A DNA stretch of 64,000 nt from Holothuria scabra (lineage: Eukaryota; Echinodermata; Holothuroidea; Aspidochirotida; Holothuriidae), in assembly GCA_037179385.1 (NCBI GenBank), contig CM074196.1, positions 31,954,486 through 32,018,485 on the forward strand, read 5' to 3'. Made by a program: the position numbers and the translations under genes. Of this stretch, positions 58,001 through 64,000 are shown piece after piece. Numbering within the stretch: the first letter of the stretch is position 1; each line of letters begins with the position of its first letter. Below the pieces are notes generated by a model. That model did no database searches and was not told where the DNA came from. It worked only from the letters and a program-made list of their open reading frames with translations.

Positions 58001-59718
58001 TAAATAAGTTTGGAGAAAAACAAAAAACTGTCCATTAATGTGAGGATATGATGTCATATGTGCTTGCCTCAAGTTCCCCTTTTGTTGAAAATGTGACAAT
58101 TTTACTTGCTCATATCTTGAGAACCACACATCCAATTTCAATGCAAATTTCACCAAAATGCTTAGAATAAGTACCCCTCTAACATAGCATGATGTAATGG
58201 TTGCGGTAAAAAATTGCAACTGATTTCCTTCCTTGCCCAATTACACAATTTGATGATTGACAGACATTAATACTCCATGCAAAGACACTTGATCCAAGTC
58301 AAGAAACCCTAGCCACAGTATGCAGAGCACATAGAGGGGGTTTTGATTACAATCCTGCCCAAAGAACTGTGAAATATTTTGCAACTTAAGTGAACTAGGA
58401 GCTCGGTGAAGTGGTAATAATAGACCTCCAGCAGTAGGTTTGGAAACTTGATATACCTCAGTTGAACAATAGATTACTGAGGTTAGAAAATCAACTTTTT
58501 TACCGCAATAGAAACAGCATGAGCAACTCTTGTTGGAACTTTGAACCCTGCATTAAAGGAAGGAACACATCAACAATTAAATGCCACAGAGCCATAAAAC
58601 AGGGCCTAATACTCTGAATCAAAAATCACCAAAAACACCAATTATCAATCCAATCCCTGATTTAAGGAGTAGGAGTATCATTCATTGACATATATAATGA
58701 CATCATATCATACCACTCGAGAAACAAAATATCTCACACAAAGAATGGCACCATCAACTAAAATTGCCGCTGTCATCATGGAGCTTAAAGGTTGTATGAC
58801 ATGTCAGCAAAATACCCTGACTTTACTTGGCAGTTACTGAGTGATCTTTTCTGAGGAAAAATCCATTTGGAATTCAATATCTTTTACTGTCTACAAGAGA
58901 TAACTCTTCAAAGTTTGAAGGTTTCTGAAGCAACTTGTGGTTTATGCAAAATTAATAATGTGGATTGTTGCACAGTGGTGACATTTCTTTTAAATTCTAT
59001 ATTAATTATCTCTTAATTACTCATCACACAGTTTACAGTTTGGTAATATATACTGATGATTTTCAAGAACACAACTTAACTTCCAAAATAAAACCCTCAA
59101 GATAAACTAAATTTAACAATTGTCCTTGAAATGAAGATTGTAAAACCAAAGGATAAAATTAGCCATATACAGCATTTTCCTCTCATGACGATACAAGAAT
59201 TTTTTTTTTTGAGCCCATATATTTACCAATGAATAAGACCAAATCAGAAATTGTCTGTAAAATGATCCAATTTTTGATGAATTTTGAATGGCACTTGTAC
59301 ACATGCAAGAAGAACACAAGTATAACAAAAAATGCACTTTAATATATATCCTCTGACAAGAATGGAATTATCCTGTTACCTTCTCTTACCATGTCTGCCT
59401 ATGATAAATGGAGGAAGAAGAGTATTGTACCAATACTAATTTGTTTGCTTTGTGATTGACTCCTCACAACTGTAAGGGAGGCTCTCCTATGCAGGCCCAG
59501 CACTTGCAACGTAAAAGTGCACATACACCATGCAAAAATGTGTGAATGAATAGGACTGGCTATCTCAGTGCTTGTTTTTTTTAAATAACTTAAATCTTAC
59601 CTTAAAAGACAGCTCCAGATTTTCACCTCCCCAGATTTTAAGGTCTGGATCATAATATCCCAAACCACGGAAAAAGTTTTTGTCAATTGCAAACAGCCCA
59701 CCAGATATTGTTGGTGTT
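51928..59718 (-). CDS. Polypeptide N-acetylgalactosaminyltransferase, C-terminal five exons
   Basis: Golgi type II membrane enzyme family (GalNAc from UDP-GalNAc to Ser/Thr, first step of mucin-type O-glycosylation). Minus-strand exons: 59718-59601, 56207-55887, 55052-54942, 53904-53758, 52086-51928 (stop TAG at 51930-51928). Together they give 39 complete catalytic-domain codons, then 107, 37, 49 and 52 codons. WGGENLE and CSRVGHVFR are family motifs; the histidine of RVGH is the third metal ligand. The rest is a ricin-type lectin domain of three repeats. The first catalytic half (DxH motif), stem and membrane anchor are beyond the window. Closest in feel to GALNT2/14/16; subfamily uncertain. 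Confidence 0.96.
52431..52649. mobile_element. GC-rich MITE with AGAGGCTTT ends
   Basis: AGAGGCTTT (52432-52440) and AAAGCCTCT (52639-52647) are inverted, with TA on each side as in Tc1/mariner-type elements. The interior is CpG-rich, unlike its surroundings, and carries two copies of a CATG-GCCGCC type motif. Confidence 0.75.
53035..53105 (-). mobile_element. SINE fragment
   Basis: On the minus strand it carries AACTGGAAAAAAAGGCTTTG and GAAACTGAGCCATAAA, matching the 3' part of the SINE family. Confidence 0.6.
53250..53463 (-). mobile_element. tRNA-derived SINE, copy 4 (minus strand)
   Basis: On the minus strand it has TGGTCAAGCGGTAAGAG (A box) and GGAGTTCAAGTCC (B box), then the family body ending GAGCCGTAAAAC. 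Short frames across it are not genes. Confidence 0.85.
53758..53904 (-). CDS. GALNT exon: second lectin repeat
   Basis: 49 codons: [17 protein letters not shown], then VSLELCALG and QEWSINKK (a QxW-type motif). Acceptor ctctcag. The donor is gttggt, a weaker match than at the other exons, so this 3' edge is less certain. Confidence 0.88.
53905..54941 (-). other. GALNT intron of 1 kb with a TTAA MITE
   Basis: Holds the MITE 54152-54462. The rest is unremarkable. Confidence 0.65.
54152..54462. mobile_element. TTAA MITE, copy 2
   Basis: Same family as 50946-51250. Ends AAAGGGCCAAACGTCTCACC and GAGAGCTGGGCC, with TTAA at 54152-54155 and 54459-54462. Confidence 0.82.
54942..55052 (-). CDS. GALNT exon: first lectin repeat
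   Basis: 37 codons. [12 protein letters not shown] is the CLD sugar-binding motif of the ricin-type alpha repeat, followed by [13 protein letters not shown]. Acceptor ctttcag and donor gtgagg. Confidence 0.94.
55053..55886 (-). other. GALNT intron of 0.8 kb with a 23-bp minisatellite
   Basis: Apart from the array at 55146-55378, no other structure is recognised. Confidence 0.65.
55146..55378 (+). repeat. 23-bp minisatellite
   Basis: About ten near-perfect units of TTAGGTGTTGAGTATTTTCG with a short T run between them. Confidence 0.96.
55887..56207 (-). CDS. GALNT exon: end of catalytic domain
   Basis: 107 codons from [20 protein letters not shown] to YKHLGQ. Contains the metal-binding His (exon residue 18), [13 protein letters not shown], and the [10 protein letters not shown] motif that closes the catalytic domain. 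Acceptor gaccag and donor gtgagt are canonical, and both boundaries are phase 0. Confidence 0.97.
56208..59600 (-). other. GALNT intron of 3.4 kb
   Basis: Contains the dispersed repeat 57475-58200 and a C run near 56635-56644. No coding signal. Confidence 0.65.
57475..58200 (+). repeat. Dispersed repeat, copy 2
   Basis: Related to 34800-35300. It has an extra internal block (57560-57780) in which GTTCC and GTACTTTGGC-type motifs repeat. Confidence 0.72.
59601..59718 (-). CDS. GALNT exon: catalytic domain, WGGEN motif
   Basis: After an acceptor ttttacag, one base completes a split codon (the upstream intron is phase 2). The exon then reads [18 protein letters not shown] and [15 protein letters not shown] before gtaaga. 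SGGLFAID and WGGENLE are hallmark GALNT motifs around the catalytic loop. Confidence 0.96.
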
Positions 59719-62700
59719 CTGTAAAAGATGAGAAGAGGAAAATTTGATCTGATATATATTTTGTTACTTATTCAAGGCATAAAGAAGTATACATGTGTAA
59801 ACATTTCCAAAATTAGTAAAATAACCATGGGTGGATAAAGGCTCTGTCCCAGAAAATGCTAGCATCTGGAGTTAAAATTTTGGCAATTGAAGAGCAATTT
59901 TCTGTACAGGCAAACATATGGGAAATTTTCCTGCCTGTCAGGGAAATAATTTTTCTCACACCCTAGGGGAAATAGACATTTTTCCAACACTGATAATATG
60001 CAATCACCACATTTTTTCAAGTTTTGTTCCAAGATGAATTAGTTGTAGACAATCTTTCATTCTTTTCACGTGGCAATTGATTTTGTATCTAAATTATTAC
60101 TTGAAAAGAAAATACTTTCTGAATTTACAGAATGCTTATCAAAAAGCGTGGTTCATCCTTGTCAAAAGATCCCTTTAAAACGATTTCCAATACAACCCCC
60201 ACGTACATATCAAAGTTTTTACTGTTTCACTAGAAAAATAACCCTTTCCTGACACTTACACAGTCCACCTGGTCACATATGCCTAAGTTATTTTGTTACA
60301 TAAAAAGAATGACAGAAGACAGAAGAAATCCTTTAAACCTGATGTAAGAGATGAAAGACAAATGTAGGCCCACCTTCTAAAAATTTGATATTCAGGATTT
60401 TCTACCTGGAGGAGGGGCCTATGTCCAGGGTTACCCTTCAAATCATTTCCCACCAGGAGAAAGCCTACCCTAGGTGAAAAATTGTGCCCCTATAGCTTCT
60501 CTATTTTCCAAGTACGCTCATGCAGCAACAAGTACATTTCTGTAAAAGGACTAAAATCCCCAAAAATTCTCCCCACCACCTTTGACCACCTTTGGCCATT
60601 ACATGTAGTGGCCAAGGCAATTTCTTTGTCTCAGAGCAAAATGGATTTCCTGAGAATTATGCTCAAGACTTCTGTTTCCAAAAATCAGGAAATTCCTAAA
60701 CTCTTACTCCTCTGTGATGTTTAAAATAAGGAACTGGTGACAGATCACATACAATCTTAAAGGGAAAATGCAGTCAATCATTTCAATATATGTGTACTTC
60801 ATATGCTAATTCAAAAAATGGTTCTGTTCATGTATACCATACCTCATACCATACATATAATCAAAATTATGATACTGATCGAACTGTTCAATTTGTGCAA
60901 AGTTATTCTAAGTTTAGGCTTACTTTTGATATCTTACATTTTGTTTGAGCACATCATAATCTAAAACATTGCAATAGGAAAAAACAGAGCTTTCAATTCA
61001 TATCAATGTTTCCAAATAATTTGGGTGAAAATGCTCTTATTTTCTTCATAAAGGGAAAATTCCATTATCCCAATTGAAATTGGTACATCTGGTATTGTCT
61101 AACATTAATTTTTAATTAAGTTACAAAACTTTTGCTACCAATTTTCAAAATAAATGCAAGCTGAGTTTGTATTTTCAATGTTTATTGCTTGGAAACATCA
61201 TTGTACTGTAAAGAGAAATAAGAGAAGCTTAAAAGATTTTGCTTTTGCTGCAAAATAAATTTGTAGGTTTTACTAAATTATTACTAGGCCTGTCAAAGAG
61301 TTTATGTGCTCAGATGCAGCCTTAATTCATATCACAAATCCGAGAAGGACTGCAGATTGGTACGATGATGAGTGAGTTGGGTAGAAGAAATATAAATCCA
61401 AATATAATCCAAATATAAGCCAGACATGAAACAACACGTCTAAACGTGAGCTAGGCAAAATGGAGGAGGAAGTTAAAAGGTATTGGCCGCCCTCTGCTGG
61501 TAGGGTTGGTACGGTGTTATTAGTTTGCCAGACGGTATAAGTATAGCTATAAATGGTGCACATAGGGTGATAGGAGGCAGGTGAGGAGTGAAATAGACTC
61601 TGTTTTACAGTACCTTTTCGTAATTACATTGATGTCTACAATTTGAAACAAATACATTTTAAATTTTGCTGAACTGCTAGATTATGCCAAATGTAAAATG
61701 TGATAAGATGACAGCCTCTTTAATTACACATCCCTTTTATCCTGTAATAAGAAATGATGAAGCCCTGAGGCTCACAGAGACATCCATCTTAATCCCCAAT
61801 GAGACTGATAAAATCCAGCTTGCTGAATTCTGACTGAATCAGTCATGTTTGACATTCAGTGCATGTACCAAAATCAGCAGGATCTAGCTCTATTATTTTT
61901 TTTTTTTTTGAGATTCTACTCTTTAAAGGAACACATTGAGTTCAAATGCATAACTAAGCTGTGAAGGGGGGAGGGTGTGAGAGTGCTGTCACATGACAAT
62001 ACTTTTTATTTATGTAATTAGTTTAGTATCAAATGCACATCCGAACCAAAAGTTACAATCTTAATTTGTTGGTTTCCTGGCTTGTAATGGTTTTGCACAT
62101 AATTCTGAGTACCTGGTCACAAATATTTAAAATCTGGATTGACTCGATCATTATTTACTGGCTCAAGAAATTTTTATTTGCATGTATGTAGGTTGTGAGG
62201 ATTGTCTAAAAAGTTTGAAGATTTTTTACTTGCATGTGAAGAAAACTTTGGTGAAATTCATTTAAAAATCTCAACACACTGCTTTTACAGTTTTTACTTT
62301 TGCTTTTCACTTTTAAGATTCTAATCTTTAAGCTGCCTGCAGAAGGATGATCCGCACAAGGGTGTCATCTTTTTCCTTCTATACCTAACTTACAGGACGG
62401 AATAATTTCAAATGCTAGAGGAGACGCTTTTACAAGAATCACAATATCAGACATTCAGACTGCATGTTAAGCTTCATAAAATGCAAATTTTACATCATAT
62501 TGATGTTACTGTTCTTTGCAACTTACATTTAGGCATTTTCTTCCTCTTTTAATTGAGGCCTACCCCTTAGGGGTAGTGATCAGATCAGCAGTCAATGAGA
62601 TCTACAATGTTTAAAGGCCCAGTTCTCTCACCCCAAACAGTACCAATTCTCCTAACCTTCTTACTGAAGCCCCTCCCACAATTGTTTGAAATTCATCCTC

Positions 62701-64000
62701 ATCCAGATACAATCTCAGTTTATTGCTTCAAGGTGAGTATAGAAAAATTCAATTTTATGATCAAAATATTCTCAGTACCATTCATGCAATGTAATATAAG
62801 CGTTGGCATTCTGTATTGTTTGAATTAGCTGTCAATCAAAGAGCTGAGCCAATTGAGAATTTCAGTAGCCTGGTAACCAAAATTGTAGTTTGGGGTGAGA
62901 GGTTTGGCCCTTTAAGTTGCAGATCATTTACTTCAACCAGCATAATGAAAAAAATTGTCACATGATAAAGTACATGCCACACCCCTTTGATCCTCCATTG
63001 ATCAATCCGAACATCAAGCGACTGAGCAGAACGACAAATTAACTGAAAGGGGCAAAATGACATCCACGAAGAGGTACAATGTTTATGGAAAATCCTTACA
63101 GAATGGGATGGGGAGGAAAAACACATTCCAGAGTAGAATTTCTGCCTTGCAGAAAATTTTGTGGAAGTAACTATTGCCCGAAAGGGATAAGAGCCTGCAG
63201 TCATCCCAAACTGTAACAGTCTAGTAGGCTATCCAGCTCTATGAATAACTTTTACAAATCAAGTGACAGTTTATTGCTTCCTGATTTATGAAGTGATCTC
63301 ATTACTTTACATTAGATATGCAAGATTCAAGTCTTGAAATCTGAAGAAAGATATATGTTAAAGCAAAATTAGGAAATAATAGATAAAAAGCTGTTATTTC
63401 AAAATATGTTTGTGGTGACTGCTCTTTACAATACACCTTACAGGGAAAATGCAGTCATCCAAATTTTGACTAGCATAGTAGTATGTTCTGCTTTATGATT
63501 GGCTGTTGAGAGTCATGTAAGAAGATTTTTCTCACTAAATTATGAATTAACTCATTGCGATACCTTGAATATGCAATGTTTATGTCCAACAATGGTGACT
63601 GTTCCATGTTCAGACACCCCTATTTTCTGACAATATTAGGCTATATATTCATCTAGGATAGAGTTGTCTGAACATAGGGGTGTGGGTACAAAGCCTTTGT
63701 TGGAACGTAGTGGATCTGTCGGAATATACGGCGGTAACCCCACAAAAGATACTGGAAAGTGAAATAAGAAGAAATCGTTTGGTTTTGGATCTTGCGGTTG
63801 CTTCAGAAAATCAGTTTGGAGATTGTTTTTACTCGGTAATATACCTCTGTGTATGCCACCCCACCCTTCCCCCCCCCCCCAAAAAAAAAAATGGAAAGCG
63901 GGTAATTCATTTCACTACCCTGACAAAGATTTCAAGTCAACATCCTGCATCCATTTGCCTTGGATACAGCCTGCTCTAACAACGAAATTCCAGTTGGAGG
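59719..64000 (-). other. Presumed GALNT intron to the window edge
   Basis: No exon with transferase motifs (such as the DxH metal site) is recognisable. Contains the TTAA MITE 62611-62915 and a C run near 63871-63880. Confidence 0.55.
62611..62915. mobile_element. TTAA MITE, copy 3 (inverted orientation)
   Basis: Ends AAAGGCCCAGTTCTCTCACC and GAGAGGTTTGGCCC, with TTAA at 62611-62614 and 62912-62915. Reverse orientation relative to copies 1 and 2. Confidence 0.82.

Noticed and set aside
59719..64000. Search for upstream GALNT exons
   Set aside because: No stretch with the earlier catalytic motifs was recognisable, so these exons are taken to lie outside the window.

Overview
This is eukaryotic, intron-rich, AT-rich DNA. 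It is dominated by a granulin gene whose exons have been amplified in tandem, together with dense interspersed and tandem repeats. The intron structure, the tRNA-type SINEs, the many short inverted-repeat elements and the gene content suggest a marine invertebrate animal. An invertebrate deuterostome such as an echinoderm is my guess, not something the sequence proves.

Bases 1-42920 (+ strand) hold the 3' part of a very large progranulin gene. I can place 23 exons. The first is cut by the window edge, and the last carries the stop codon at 42918-42920. Most introns are phase 0 and sit at one fixed point inside the granulin fold, so each standard 222-bp exon carries the C-terminal half of one granulin module, a linker, and the N-terminal half of the next. 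Exons 2-16 are near-identical copies. Exons 17-23 are diverged, with large introns. Together they encode about 1,554 residues, with 20 complete 12-cysteine modules plus one cut by the window edge. One further exon copy (21989-22070) is broken.

The introns of the amplified part contain seven insertions of 1.1-3.7 kb built on one plan. Each has a 5' palindrome, a TG microsatellite, a minisatellite rich in AGGTCA-type half-sites, a short subterminal inverted repeat, and a 3' hairpin followed by CTGG or CTAG. Paralogous introns without the insertion show that several went in between two T residues with no target duplication. This matches Helitron-like elements of the Helentron/HINE type. A 3.4-kb segmental duplication (2620-6030 and 18587-22003) also involves them.

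The large downstream introns carry a 211-bp higher-order minisatellite interrupted by a 923-bp foldback element, several MITE-like inverted-repeat elements, tRNA-derived SINEs (one with a clear 9-bp target duplication), and a 5'-truncated non-LTR retrotransposon with an open reverse-transcriptase frame (39301-40955, minus strand).

Bases 42921-51927 are intergenic, with no gene I can support. Bases 51928-59718 (minus strand) hold the last five coding exons of a polypeptide N-acetylgalactosaminyltransferase: the end of the catalytic domain and the whole ricin-type lectin domain. Its 5' exons lie beyond the window. The two genes are tail to tail. I see no functional link between them beyond both belonging to the secretory route (secreted protein and Golgi glycosyltransferase).
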